Source of the DNA: Eleginops maclovinus
Taxonomy: Eukaryota > Chordata > Actinopteri > Perciformes > Eleginopidae
Direction: 5' to 3'
Length of the DNA: 64,000 nucleotides
Assembly: GCF_036324505.1 (NCBI RefSeq)
Contig: NC_086352.1
Span: 32,321,858 to 32,385,857 of the forward strand
Positions 1 to 11,335 of the stretch are shown here, one piece after another (the first letter of the stretch is position 1; each line of letters begins with the position of its first letter). Made by a program: the position numbers and the translations under genes. The notes beneath the pieces are model-generated. The model saw nothing but the letters and a program-made list of their open reading frames with translations, did not search any database and was not told where the DNA came from.

Positions 1-1490
1 CCATGCATACAAATCAGAGCCCATTATCCACCTCAGTCTGTCAGTTAGTTTTCCATATGTGAGGGAGACTTGGCCAAGGAAATCGTACCCGAGGTCCTGA
101 TGAATGCTTTGACTGATTCCCCTTGTGAGTGATGGAGCACTAACCCTGTTTAGCTTCTTTAATATACTTGTATTAGCATGAATAAATAACAAGTGTGTCC
201 GGATGCTACAAATATTTGATTGTGCCTCCGTAATAGGCTGGTGTCTTCCGTCACGTCGTGCCACTGCGACTCTCTTGGTGTCGCAGCCAAGGCGAAGTGA
301 CATCGATCTTTATCGCCTGCCCCCTAAATCAATTATAAACCCTCAGAGAGAGTGCCGGAGAAGGGACTAGCGGGTGGTGATGGCTGTGTGGGGGTGTGTG
401 CCGTTCCAGCTGTGCCAAGCTGTTTTTTCTTTTGTACCCTCTGTTTTTAACACAAAATACTCTGATGTGACATCATGGGTGTTGCGTTGCATGGGCAAAT
501 GTGGGACAAAGACAAGGTTTGTGTGGGACCATGTGGGACATATCACCACGATGATGAGAGATACTGTATATATGAATATAATCTCCAGGCAAACCCTGAA
601 AATGTTCTATTGAATTCATGTGCGTATATATAAAGTTGTTGATGGAATGGGTCTTATCAAAACATATTCACCTCCACGGGTAATTGAAAGAATAAATCAT
701 TTTCTTAGTCATAATTCCCATCATAGTCCGCCAAAAAGGTACATCCTGATCGATTGTGCTGTTTTGGTCCAGTAGGGCGTAAAGTAGGGAACAAGAATGT
801 GTTTTGATTCATTATAGCCATCTCTTGCTTTCTATACTACCATTGGGTAAAAGGCAAGTTTTAGAATGGTAACAGTCAATCAAATGCAGGACATTGGCTC
901 AATTAGCGGTTATTAAATGCACAAAGCAGGACACCTGGTCACCATAGTATGGGATTAGGGATTATGTCTAACCCTAAAACTAAACCCTTTAGTTTTTATA
1001 TCTACTTGAAGCTCTGCGATAGGTTAACTCACTGGGTAATAGTCCTGCGTTAGTATGCCCATTCATCATCTGATCCAACCCACCTTAAGAAGAGTTTATA
1101 CAAGTCACCACACTTCTCTAACATTGGCCCTGAATGTCTAATATTTGATGGGTTAACATTGAAGTTCATTGCATTGCAGCCCATGACCCATTTCAAATTC
1201 ATCAGTGGTTATCACTTTTCGAAATGGGTGAAACTGAAAAAAGCTAAACTTAAAATCAACACAGTAAGACTATAAAAGATAACCACTTTCTTCAGTTTTA
1301 AGCACACAACTGGGGTTTAAGTTAAATAACTAGTTTATAAAGGGAAAGGAAACTCAATGTTAGGAGTAGGGTTGAATGCTATGTCATCAAACTTTGTTGG
1401 CTTCACTAAGAACTCAAACATCTGGGTGAAATACCTGTGTATTGTGTCCCATCGAACGCATCCTAATCCGAATACCTCAGAACCTCAGAG

Positions 1491-1620
1491 TACCTTTATT
1501 CGTCCCACAGAGGGGAAATTTGCATTTGTTACAGCAAAAAGAGCCAAAGACAGCTTAATATTACACCCAAGATACAAAAATATATACAACAATTACACAA
1601 TTTACAAAATACACAAAAAT
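1491..1620 (-). repeat. Fish SINE/LINE 3'-tail remnant
   Basis: On the minus strand the sequence reads as the tail common to fish SINEs and L2-type LINEs: a stretch ending in 'CCTCTGTGGGACGAATAAAG', the same kind of end as the SINE tail at 46760-46787 ('gggattaataaagtatat'). The part beyond about 1560 is A-rich and low in complexity. Only the tail is recognisable; the head is missing. Confidence 0.45.
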
Positions 1621-2435
1621 ACACACCATGTGACAGTTCTGAGGTATAGCAGCCAGGTATATATTGCACAAAATTGGTATTGCAGAAAATTCCTTAACAA
1701 GTTTCTCGTTCTTTATACTTAAGTCACCTATGTTCTGAATTTGCTACTACAGTAGCTACAAGTTGGTGAGTTCTTCTGGTATTTGTTTTTTCTGTAATAT
1801 CACTAGCTGTTGTAACTGTCCACTGTCCGCTTCTACAGACGTCCAAACAGAAACATGACGAATGATCCTCCATTGTTTTCTGATGTCAGTGTCTCAGAAG
1901 CTAACAACATAATCCAAATCATATCTTATTTTTTCTTTCTCTGAACACTCTCCCTCTCTAACGAGCTGTTCAGACAGATTCCTACTACACATCTCCTACA
2001 CAGGCAGCATTAAGCCATTTGACCTCCGACCCCCACTGACAGGGTTAGTAGTGAGACAGACTGATACACCAAGTGCTATGTTCATTAGCAAAGGCAGCCA
2101 CACTGGAGCCTGCTGCAGATGAATAGCATTTTAAATAGCTATTACTAATGTTTCGCTTTTACAGGACAGCTATCCTAACAGACTCCCGAAAGCCAAAGGA
2201 CCCCCACACACTCTTTGTTGCTGTTAAAGACTATTAGTGTCAACTTGCCAAGAGAAATAGAAAGGAAAACGATAGGGTGAACGAGAAAGTGCTTTTAAAA
2301 GCTTTCTGATCACATGTATTCTTAACATATTTCTATTTTTATAAACAAATGTAGTGTAGCTGCCATCAAAAATACTGTATATACAGCATTTTTTTTACCC
2401 ATCCATAATTTATTTGGTTGTGTGGAAAAAGTACA

Positions 2436-2520
2436 CAGTGATTTGATTTATTATGATGATAAGATCATTGAGAGTGACCGAAAGCAGAAGATTAGCAAAA
2501 TAATGAGTTAAAAGACATTA
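2436..2520 (+). repeat. Dispersed repeat, copy 1
   Basis: The block 'atgatgataagatcattgag' followed by agtgaccgaaagcagaag and aatgagttaaaagac recurs, diverged, at 11236-11335 in the same orientation. It has no coding potential. It is probably an old miniature element; its ends are not visible. Confidence 0.5.
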
Positions 2521-2934
2521 CACAAGACCCCAGAAGTTTCAACTAACCCTGCAAAACTGACTGTTTTTATTTTTGTTTGTGTTAAATTTGGTAGGTTCAC
2601 AGTTTTCATTGGCAGTTCAGTGCAACACTCTGCTGTAAGCACACACACTCAGTACGGACAAATAGCTGCACATGTGTATTAGCACAAAGGAAAACTGTGT
2701 AAGCTGCAAATAAACCCTCTTGATCTTAATGAGACAATTAAAGGTGTGAATGTGCACTGTAAAAAAAAGAACTTGAAATTGTTGATCTCATTAGAGTTTT
2801 TAAATTAATCTGACTCAGAAATAAAGGTTTGCCATATGTAACTAACAAAAACGTGTCGGTCCAGCAAACTTCTCTCTATAGTTGCCCTAACAAGTATTTA
2901 AAACACAGTATAACAAGGATTTTTGAGTACACGC

Positions 2935-3140
2935 ATATTTTCCCCGACGGAAACTCCGTAGACGACTACGCGCCTGCGCATTGCTGTCTTCTGCGGGGTT
3001 TCCTCATCCGAGCTCTCACTCTGAGCGGCGCTGAGCGAATTTGTCGGACATTTTGTGGACAGAAACATCGACGTGTGGCCGAATTTGGATGCTAAGTTGG
3101 GGATTCTTGGGATATTTGTCTACCGTGTTTGCCTAAACAG
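2935..3140 (+). promoter_or_regulatory. CpG-rich promoter and 5' UTR exon of the SAMD3-like unit
   Basis: Within AT-rich surroundings this 200-bp patch has many CpGs and an NRF1-like core (gcgcctgcgcattgc, 2970-2984). It ends at a strong splice donor, AAACAG|GTAAGT, at 3140/3141. No TATA box is evident. I infer transcription start near 2980-3000 and a non-coding first exon spliced to 4547. The ORF at 2829-3095 is not supported as coding. Confidence 0.5.
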
Positions 3141-3655
3141 GTAAGTGTGTTTTTACTTAACAAGGAATATTAACAGTAAAGTGCACTGTACTATTTCAAC
3201 CAAAATATAGATTCAATGAGTTCAACTAACCACCACAGTTAGCTTTGCTAGCTTAGCTACAAATGTCGTTCTACTACACACAGTTAGGCTGACTGTTACC
3301 CCCCAAAATAATTTGTCCACAAACATGCAATTTTGTTCAAGCACCCGAAGGCGTTTATAATGCATTTTGATGGTGAGGTTGACAGGTGTTATACAAGTAA
3401 CCTCAGTCAGACATATAACATTACACACAGCATTGGGATTGGGATATGCCAACGTTGCCGCTGTGTTGGAACTTAGCCTTGACTTGTATTTTTACAGCCA
3501 GTCTTGTCTGGTGTTGTGAATACTGTTTCCCCGTCGAAAAACTGGCGGCGACCTTGACGTACAAGCGCATGTAGTCCCTGTTATACAGCATGTTCATGGC
3601 GGATATGTATGTATGTATGTGTGTATGCTCTGTATAAGACGTACGAACACGGAAT

Positions 3656-3670
3656 GGGGGGGGGGGGGGG
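3656..3670 (+). repeat. Poly-G run (15 G)
   Basis: Homopolymer of 15 G in the first intron of the unit. It could form G-quadruplex-type structure and is a likely sequencing or assembly weak point. Confidence 0.8.
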
Positions 3671-3880
3671 CATTATTGTTCCGCTGTTAAGCTGGTTGAG
3701 GAGGTAATGTTACGTGTAATGGGGAGCCGGCCGCCGGTGTGTTACACGTCACGTTGTGGTTAAGGGTAAAAACACAAAGCCGACGTGCATCTTCTTAACC
3801 GCAGTATTGCAGAATATCAGTCTAAAAGGGCTTGTGACTGTGAGGCTAGCGCATATGAGCTGACGTCATGCTCGGCGGGC

Positions 3881-4240
3881 TTTTTTTTCAACTTTATTGA
3901 TAACGGTCAAATTCCAACAGCAACACAAATAAGTTTGAATAACAAAAGTAGGAAACAAAGTGCCAGGGAATTCAGTTCTGACATTAAAAAAATAATTTGA
4001 CAAAAACATCTGGGAAAGGGGATTGTGCAAGAAGCTTTTTACATTCAATAAAAACAAAATAATACATAGGAAAAGTAAAACATAAGTACATTTAAGGGGT
4101 ATAGACTAATAATTAGGTAACATAAGTCGATCATTTTATGTTTCAAATATTGTTTGAGTCTTTTGCTGCTCAACTTGACTAGAGTATTGTAATATAGGTT
4201 AATATCGATTAGAAATAAGGTAAAGTTTCATTTTAGGAAT
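3881..4240 (-). repeat. Probable retroposed 3'-UTR-like insertion
   Basis: On the minus strand the sequence ends ...ATCAATAAAGTTG followed by eight A (plus-strand T run 3881-3888). That is a polyadenylation signal and a short A tail, as expected of a retroposed transcript end. Upstream (to about 4240) it is AT-rich and non-coding. It lies in the first intron of the SAMD3-like unit, where the body of the upstream coding region should have been. No target-site duplication was found, so the far boundary is a guess. Confidence 0.35.
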
Positions 4241-4546
4241 TTGCAAAAATGATAAACAGTTGGATTAAAAAGCAAATGTACTGGTTTCATATTGTTTTTT
4301 TATAATATCTAAACAAAGACAAATTTCAATTCATGTTTGCATTTATGTTACTTGTCATATGTAATTATGCATATAGATTAGATGAAACCTTTTTATGAAT
4401 TTTACCAATTACAGGCCTGATAGTGGGAGAGTGTTAATAAAAATGATACTATAAACAGATTTCCAACATACTTTTTTATCTTGTTTTTGTGTTGTTGATG
4501 TATTCAGCTCCCATATTTATTGATTCCTTGTATGTGTTTTATTTAG

Positions 4547-4876
4547 GGTTATACCCCATTGTGGCTGTTAGAATTAGTTTTCAGGCAGATGCAAATATAC
4601 TTAAAAGTAAGTAGAAAGAGCATGTGCATGTGCAGTGGCCTCCCAGAATTCCATACCATTGTGACTATTCTTGTCAATGCAGAGGAAGTGACATTCATTT
4701 GTAAAAGACTCTCTTCCTGGTACATTGAACATTTCAGGTCTTATGAGCTTGTTGAAGGCAACTGTGCAGAAATTGTCGTCCTGGATCCAGATGTGCTGAC
4801 GGATTACCACCCACTAGAAGCATACTCAGTTGGTGGAAAGGTGATGGTGACCACAAGAACATTCATTCTCCATTAA
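4547..4876 (+). pseudogene. C-terminal remnant of a fish-specific multi-copy protein (ORF1 of the unit)
   Basis: A frame ending at TAA 4874-4876 reads from about 4632 as SGLPEFHTIVTILV, then FICKRLSSWYIEHFRSYEL and a C-terminus ending TFILH. From memory this matches the C-terminal module (GLPEF..I..IL, ICK...WY.EH.R.YEL) of long uncharacterised teleost proteins that often start with C2H2-like segments. That parent identity is recall, not a search. The upstream part is gone: there are only about 1.4 kb between the first exon and this one, partly occupied by a retroposed insert. A good acceptor (tttatttag|g) precedes 4547. The fragment lies in the inferred 5' UTR of the next gene: its stop is 11 nt before that gene's ATG. 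It is probably not translated as a full protein. Confidence 0.5.
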
Positions 4877-4887
4877 AGAAACACAAA

Positions 4888-6990
4888 ATGGTATGTTGTC
4901 TTGTGCGAAATTGAAAGTATTACATTATAATGGTGCTGAAACAATTAATGGATTATTTGATTGAGAACAAATTGATTCATTATTTGATAATTGATTGTAT
5001 TGTTGATTTATCAAGTGAAAATACCACTCGCAGCCCTATGTTACAGGTGTCAAATGTTTTCTAACCAGGTTTAACTATTTTCCCCCTCTTTTTTTCTCCT
5101 CTTTTCAGACTTTGTTACTTAGGGTAGTTGTCTCCTCCAAACATGCCCGGCGAATCCAGCTTCCTGAAGTACCAGGATCTGTGGCCCAACTGATTGATGA
5201 ACTTAAAGAGAAACTTCAACTTGAAGGTGATTTCTCACTACAGTTTGAGGATCCAGAGTTTGGAGATGCACTATGTAACTTGACAGCAATGTCTGAATTA
5301 CCAGCTGAACGTGCAGTCCTGCATATTATGTGGGACTTTGATTCATCTCCACTTAACCAATCCAGTGACCGTTCAATTGGTTCAGTCTCCTCTCTGGATA
5401 CAGCCAGTGTTAACTCTGAAGATTTCAGGTCTAGCTATACCGATTCTATCCCGAGCAATTTAAGGCATGTTGCAGAGTGGCCCTCTCCATTCTCTATCCC
5501 TAAGTTCTCATATGATGTTGAACTGAAATTGCGTAAGGGCAATGGCACATATGAAAAGACAAAGAAGGGCCTTGACGTGACAAGAGACATTAAAATGGAA
5601 ATTTTGGACAAACTTGCATCCATGTATCCATGCCTGAAGGAGCCAGGTAGCATCACAGGATACGATGGATGGAAAACAAGTATTAAATACAAGCTTGGAA
5701 ACTACAGGTCAAAGCTTCGTCAGGCGGGCTGCAATGAGGTAGATGTAAACAAGAAAAGAAAAGGGGGAGATGAAGATGACAGTCCGTTCACCCTGAAAAA
5801 GCCCAAACGTGGAGAGGTCAATCATGTCCCGGATTACCCACAACACCATGATGATTCTACTCAGTTGGTGTTAGTTGGTGGAATTTGATAACTATAACAG
5901 TATTCTTAATTTGTAAAAGTAGAAAGTAAAATTGTCTGCAAGATTGTAGTTTCTTTTTGTTTTTGTTTGCTAGTCTTTTACTGAAGCATGTTACTGGGAT
6001 CTGACCTGTGCATTATCCTCCTCATTACTATACAGAAAGTCAGATTTTGTATAAATTCACTACGGCACTAAACTAATTGATATGTTTGTGTGTTTTCCAC
6101 TGGATACTCCTTAGACATCGGACATTGTGTCTCACCGAAAGACAGCAGCACTGAGAGGCCTGCCCATTTTTGTCCGGGAAGACACAACCAAGTTTCTTCT
6201 GGAGTGTTTGGTAAGTAATACTAACTGTAGGAAATAAACTTACACAGTACAATCAATATTGCTTAATGTAGCTTAAACATTTTATGATTTCATAACTGAT
6301 GCTAATCATTTTATGCATAATACACTTTATGGAAGATTTAATTTTGAGCCCAGAGATGTTTTCACCTCATGAACCCAAATGGGATGAGTTCACCCAAAAT
6401 AAAAAATAAATATGCCCGCTGATAGGGCAAAAGCCAACCCGGTACAGCTGGCCATTGTTGGCTGGTGTTCTTTGGCAGAAAATACTTCTTTATAGAACTT
6501 GGCACAACAAGGTTGGTGGGTGATGGCAGCCGTGCAGTTGAGTTGCAATTTTAACTTCCACAAGCTGAATGGTAAGAATCAGTAGCATGGTACTAAAGCT
6601 ACATTTAGAATCAGTAGAAATGTATTTTGTCTTTTATTTTCCATAGCACTCATCCATGCATATTTTACTTTTCCTCAGGACACTGACCAGGAAGAAAGAG
6701 TGGTCAGAGGTGTGTCTGTGGGCATCCTCACCGTCATTGAAGATGATAATGCCGCCATATCACCAAATGTGCGAGACGTGGCTGTTGTGTTGGAAGGGAC
6801 CATTGTACTGCATGACCTACCAGACCTCTCTACTGCCTTTGCATACCTCTTTGGCTTACTGTATGCCATGAACATTGATTATCCAAAGGAGATGAGGTAT
6901 ACTTTTGAAGCAATTCAGACTATCTTTTACGAGCTTGGCTCTCGATGCTCGCAGCGCATAAGGTCTCTGAAAACAAAGCTTTTGCTGTGA
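4888..6990 (+). CDS. SAMD3-like fish multi-copy protein, internally shortened
   Basis: Spliced gene. The ATG at 4888-4890 abuts donor GTATGT (4891) and joins in frame to 5109 (acceptor ctcttttcag), giving MTLLLRVVVSS. The 5109 exon encodes a ubiquitin/PB1-like N-terminus (about residues 1-75, with LQFEDPEFGDALCNL), a Ser-rich linker, then WPSPFSIPKFSYDVELKLR and a basic GWKTSIKYKLGNYRSKLR module. A second exon (6115-6210, phase 0) carries TSDIVSHRKTAALRGLP. A third (6679-6990, acceptor ttcctcag) carries VSVGILTV...VVLEGTIVLHDLPDLSTAFAYLF and ends at TGA. From memory this is the teleost family auto-named 'sterile alpha motif domain-containing protein 3-like'; no SAM domain is visible here and the biochemical role is unknown. 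The 5109 frame runs to a stop at 5886-5888 with no clear donor, and a middle exon of the family seems missing. A stretch before YPCLKEPGS also looks deleted. It may be a non-functional copy. Confidence 0.6.
4933..5036. repeat. MITE fragment inside the first coding intron
   Basis: It runs from GTGCTGAAACAATTAATGG to CACTCGCAGCCC. This resembles the common fish miniature element that begins GGGCTGCAAC-GATTAATCGATTA and ends in the inverse (GCAGCCC). A related fragment is at 58673-58905. It is diverged and has no clear target duplication. Confidence 0.45.
5889..6114 (+). other. Intron or deletion gap of the SAMD3-like gene
   Basis: Between the stop-terminated first long exon and the next recognisable exon there is only non-coding sequence with a proper acceptor (tactccttag) at 6114. 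The family's middle exon is not present here. Confidence 0.4.
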
Positions 6991-7436
6991 ATTAATGGGG
7001 AAGCCAGACATGACTTTAACCTATGTTTCGCCTGTTCCAGTGCATTGTGGTTAGTGCTCATGTAAAACTTCACAACATTCATTTCATTTTAAGCATATAA
7101 GTCACCTTCTGTTCTGAAATAGAGAATCACAGAATTTGTGGTAGTGGAAGTTGCCAGTTCACAAGAGGGGCATATCCAGTGTTTCAACTGTTCAAGTTCA
7201 TTGCTGTGATCAGGTAAAACTTCAATGTATGTACATGTTTGCACATGCAGTCATTTTAAGCATGCAAGTCCCATTTGCCATTTGCAAATATGTTGAATTG
7301 TGAGTTGCCAGTTGACAAGAGGCACTGGATTTTAATTTTTTGTTTTGTTTTATTCTTTAAAAAATATACAGTGCCAGTTCACAGGCGCATAAAAAAATGT
7401 TTGTAGAACTGTTCAGAACCTATGCTTTACAAGAAG

Positions 7437-7442
7437 AATAAA
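7437..7442 (+). other. Candidate polyadenylation signal AATAAA
   Basis: First canonical AATAAA downstream of the TGA at 6990, about 450 nt into the presumed 3' UTR. It fits the end of the SAMD3-like transcript, but usage is unproven. Confidence 0.4.
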
Positions 7443-7512
7443 TAAGATTTCAGCTAACTTTCAGCTGTGTGCCCTTTATTTTATCTATTCATTTATTTAT
7501 TGACCATTCCTT

Positions 7513-7898
7513 AAATACAATTACAGCAACATACATTTTCCTTGATTTAGAAAGGCAAAGTTATATCTCACTGATTCAATAATTATATGTTTATTCAACA
7601 AGAATATCTGTGTTTGTTGAAAGTAGAAATACCTGGCATTGAAACAAGAATTTCATTGTTAGCCTCACAAGAATATCATATTTAGGTGAACAAGAAGGTC
7701 CAAGTTGGCAGAACTCGAAATACAATTACAGCAACATACATTTTCATTGATTTATAAAGGAAAAATGTAATCTCACTGAATCAATAATTATATGTTTATT
7801 CAACAAGAATATCTGTGTTTGTTGAAGGTATAAATACCTGGCATTGAAACAAGAATTTCATTGTTAGGTGAACAAGAACATCTAAGTTGGCAGAACTC
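7513..7898 (+). repeat. Tandem duplication, 205-bp period, two copies
   Basis: 'aaatacaattacagcaacat' starts at 7513 and again at 7718. The two units stay near-identical through 'ttattcaacaagaatatctg' and 'gttggcagaactc'. The second copy lacks about 23 nt present in the first (around 7667-7690). It lies in the 3' flank of the gene, inside the right end of the 2755-8024 unit. Confidence 0.85.
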
Positions 7899-7945
7899 TT
7901 GTATAAACTTAAAAACCTTAGTAAAGTCAACAACAGTAGTCAAAA

Positions 7946-8006
7946 GTTGAGAAAACTTAAAAATCTGTTTGCATCATGTTGCCTTGATAATTTGAGTTTT
8001 CTCAAC
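7946..8006. repeat. Subterminal hairpin of the 2755-8024 unit
   Basis: GTTGAGAAAACT at 7946-7957 is perfectly inverted as AGTTTTCTCAAC at 7995-8006 (12-bp arms, 37-nt loop), 18 bp from the right end. Subterminal inverted repeats are usual where transposases bind, which supports the right boundary. Confidence 0.7.
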
Positions 8007-10997
8007 ATTTTTTTTTTTACAGTGTGTGCATCTTAGTGCTTACTTAGTAATATTTACATGGTAACATTTCCACAATTACAACGCTAGCATGGTTATGTTT
8101 TGCAGGTATATGTTTACAATGTTTGTCATTATATGTGATCACGCTAAAGTTGCTTATTAGCACTCTAACGTAAATACAGTAGACATTGCAGTGTTAATAG
8201 GAATATGTTTTTCACTTCATTGTGTTGCACCAAGAGTGAATTACTGCCTCCTGAGGCTGGAAAGACAGAAACAAAACCCTTCTGGTTCTTAATGGTTTAG
8301 GAGAATCGTATTTATTGTCAAATCAACTCGCAGCTAAGCCATTGATATATCCACAATACCAATATCAAGTGTCGGTACACATGCATGCATGTGTTACTAC
8401 CACTTTTGCGTTACAGGTGTGCAGGGTTTACAGAAGGTGCTCCAAAAACATTATTATAGAGTAAGAAACTGAGTATAGAGGAGGTTAAGGCTAATTCATC
8501 AACAAAACATCAAATTGTAACACAGGAGTCAGCATGTTTTTTTTACCACCACATTTCCCAAACCTTAATAATGCATTGTCATAACCCAAACGAGGACCTT
8601 TCCATAACCTCCATCTAATCAGACATGACTTTTTTTTCTAAAACTTAGTTGCTAGATGAAACTGAAAGTAAAGAAAAATGCTAACTGCACATTCTTGCAT
8701 TTAAACTGGAAGATAAATTGATTTATCATGTTGTCTCAAGTATTTAAATCTCACCACCATTTGTTATCAGTTAAATTCAATTCAGAACATTGAAATAGTG
8801 CTAAATTCTTCCTGTTATCCGGATGATTTTAAACTGTCTGTGTTTCGGTTTGTTTTTCTGCAGAAGGAAAATGTAACGGACGGAAACGGAAGAGATGCCA
8901 GCGGAGTGTTCAACGTCCCTCTCTTCTCACAGCGCAGGATTGAGACTGACATTTTATATTTTCCATTGAATTACACCTCATCCGAAATTCACTTTGAACA
9001 CTTTGAAATCTTAACTTCCTCTTTGGCATGGCACTACATCTCTGAAAAAAAATAATAAAGAAAGCGATAGCAATCATTTTACCCCAGCAGTCTTGATCTG
9101 TCAATCATCTCCAGTGATTTGAGGATGCACAAGTGCTCTGAGTGAAGAAAAATCAAAATGAAGAAAATAGGATAAAATGTACATCAGTTATTCATCACAA
9201 ACTAGTTCAACCAAAGTCACATTTTCTCCTCTTTCTTCCTCGCAGCCAAGTGCAAATACTGACACATGTACTTCAAGGCTCCCTACTGCATTTTCAAAGA
9301 AGGGATCGGGCTTTATTAAAAATGTATAAGGTCATATTAATTAGAGACAGAATATTTTCTTGCATGAGAGCAATGAAGAAAAAAAAAAAAAAAAGCAGGC
9401 CCGGAGGATCGTTTTGATTCGTCTGGCCTCAAAATGAATGGAGAAGGTGAAAGGCACAAGGCTAAAACACGTGCTTTGTTCTGAGGCCAGTCTCTTTGTT
9501 CATCAAGCCCACTACTAATTTGTTCACCCGCCCCCACTTCACACACACACATACACACCGGCACACACACAATCACTCCTCAGCCATATTTCTCCTTTAT
9601 TGTATATTCTTTTTTAGTTGAGTGCCGCTGATTTGAAATGCTAATTCAACATATTTTTTAATGTATTCACCAGGCTCATCAAGGCAGGCCCATATATCAA
9701 AGTGTCCAAAGTTGTATTGATGTTGGATATCAAAGAGGTGATTACTTGGTAATATGATTTTTTATCTGTTAATTGTCCTCTTCCTGGTCCAGAAAGGTTG
9801 CATTTTTACGTCTTTTTAAAAAGAAAACAAGAACAACGGCTGATGACACACAGATAATCCATGTTCTGTCTTTTCACCAATTGTTGTATTCTTTTTTTAT
9901 TCCAGTTTTGTCTTTTTCATGTTCAAATGCGGGATTGCACATTAGCATGAACAGCGTGTAAGCCCTCGTTAATGTTCGAGACTTGCAAACAAACATGTGC
10001 TTTCTCTAGTAGGCTATCTTGTCACTGCATTGTACAAGTACATGTGTGGACTTGTACAACCCCACACACACACACACGCGTATTTACCCAGCACACGCAT
10101 CCTGTCAGCAGGTAAAGAGATTGCGTGTGCTCGTCAAATGCTCAAACAACAAAAGATGCACTATAAAATACATGAAAGGAAATAATTCATTAACAGCCTA
10201 CTTTACATTTTTTTCCCCCCATTTCTCACTAATTAGAGTGAAAAACAATAAGAACAGCTATTTCAAACAGCAGTGATAATAATAACGCTGATGGTAAAAT
10301 ACTCTAGTTTTGTGTTTTTGATATCAAAAGGCACCATGATGAGCAAAAAAAAAGAACAATGAGCCATCAGAGGATCCTTTCTTTTATTTTCATTTGAGTT
10401 TTTATGCATCCTTCCTTTTCAATGATTCCTGCCCCCCCCCCCCCCCCCTCCTCAAACCACCCCCTTTTTCTCTCTGTGTCTGATGTAGCTAATGCCATTA
10501 ACTCTCCCTGCCACTTTCCAGGTCACTAATTCTTCAGCTTTGAGTTCATTGTGCCCGGACCGCGGTGCTGTCTCCATAATGAGGTTATTTCTGGGTTATT
10601 ACCTTCCTCTATGATATGGCACCTGATGGGAGGCGGAATTGATATAAATCAAAAAACGGTCTGCAATGAAAATTGAAATATTTGAACATTTCTGCTCCTG
10701 TCCTACCCCCCGAATCTGCATATTTAGAAGACAAACAACTTGAAGTATTTTATTTCATCAACTGGCATCAACATGTATACTGTATGGTTATTAATCTGGC
10801 TATAGACATCTGAAAATAGGTATTTGCATTTAGATCTTACTGCATGTGTCATACTCAAAACAATTTATGCAACAAGCATGATGGGAAGAAAGTGGCCATG
10901 TTAGTTGACCTTCCTAAGTGTTGGAAAGATGTGTTGTTTTAATGGGACAACATTCTGTAAATGCAACACGAATATTTTAAAAGAAAAGTTGATATGA

Positions 10998-11013
10998 CTA
11001 ACCCTAACCCTAG
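10998..11013. repeat. Short telomere-like motif (CTAACC)n
   Basis: CTAACCCTAACCCTAG, just over two telomeric hexamers. Similar short runs occur at 23893-23912, 60385-60399 and 62803-62815. Confidence 0.6.
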
Positions 11014-11235
11014 AAACACATCCAGCTTAAAGAGGGCAGTGTAGCATTCATTGTCTTCCTAACAAACTGATGCATGAAGGTCCAATAACTCGGTATTTGG
11101 TCTCCACCCCCAAATATCCATCTGTATAGCTGCTAAAGTTCGTCTGTTAGCTCATGGCTAACTTTTCCTGTGTGTTGGTGCTGGGTGGGTGTTTATTGCG
11201 GGTATTATTTGGTGCTTTTTAGTGAAACGGCTGCC

Positions 11236-11335
11236 TACAGTGACCAAAACAATGATGATAAGATTGTTGAGAGTGACAGAAAGCAGAAAAGTAGCACTTC
11301 AGAATGTTTAAACAATGAGCTAAAAGACGCTGGAA
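11236..11335 (+). repeat. Dispersed repeat, copy 2
   Basis: Shares 'atgatgataagat', 'gagagtgac.gaaagcagaa' and 'aatgag.taaaagac' with 2436-2520. The sequence around it (from about 11040 to 11430) may belong to the same old element, but its ends are not evident. Confidence 0.5.

Larger units (their letters stand above)
1..2754. other. Intergenic DNA, no gene seen
   Basis: AT-rich non-coding sequence. The open frames here (for example 374-613 and 1357-1722) have no recognisable domain, no splice context and no codon bias I can see, so I treat them as chance. Two repeat remnants are listed separately (1491-1620 and 2436-2520). Confidence 0.6.
2755..8024 (+). mobile_element. Putative TIR-bounded element carrying two fish-specific genes
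   Basis: The left end reads CACTGTAAAAAAAA at 2755-2768. The right end, on the opposite strand, reads CACTGTAAAAAAAA back from 8024. TGTG lies directly outside both ends (2751-2754 and 8025-8028), a possible 4-bp target duplication, but this is weak because the flanks are GT-rich. Inside are a GC-rich promoter/5' exon, the remnant of one coding region (4547-4876), a second multi-exon gene (4888-6990), a tandem duplication (7513-7898) and a subterminal hairpin (7946-8006). No transposase motif is visible. From memory, both proteins belong to families present in very many copies in fish genomes, which fits mobility. The ends are short, so the boundary call is moderate. Confidence 0.55.

Noticed and set aside
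7441..7510. Possible CRISPR-like direct repeats in the 3' flank of the SAMD3-like gene
   Set aside because: It is a eukaryotic genome, and the repetition is a simple two-copy tandem duplication (7513-7898).
8798..9055. Possible exon with acceptor-like tttttctgcag at about 8865
   Set aside because: The frame downstream has no recognisable protein features and no matching donor or neighbour exons.
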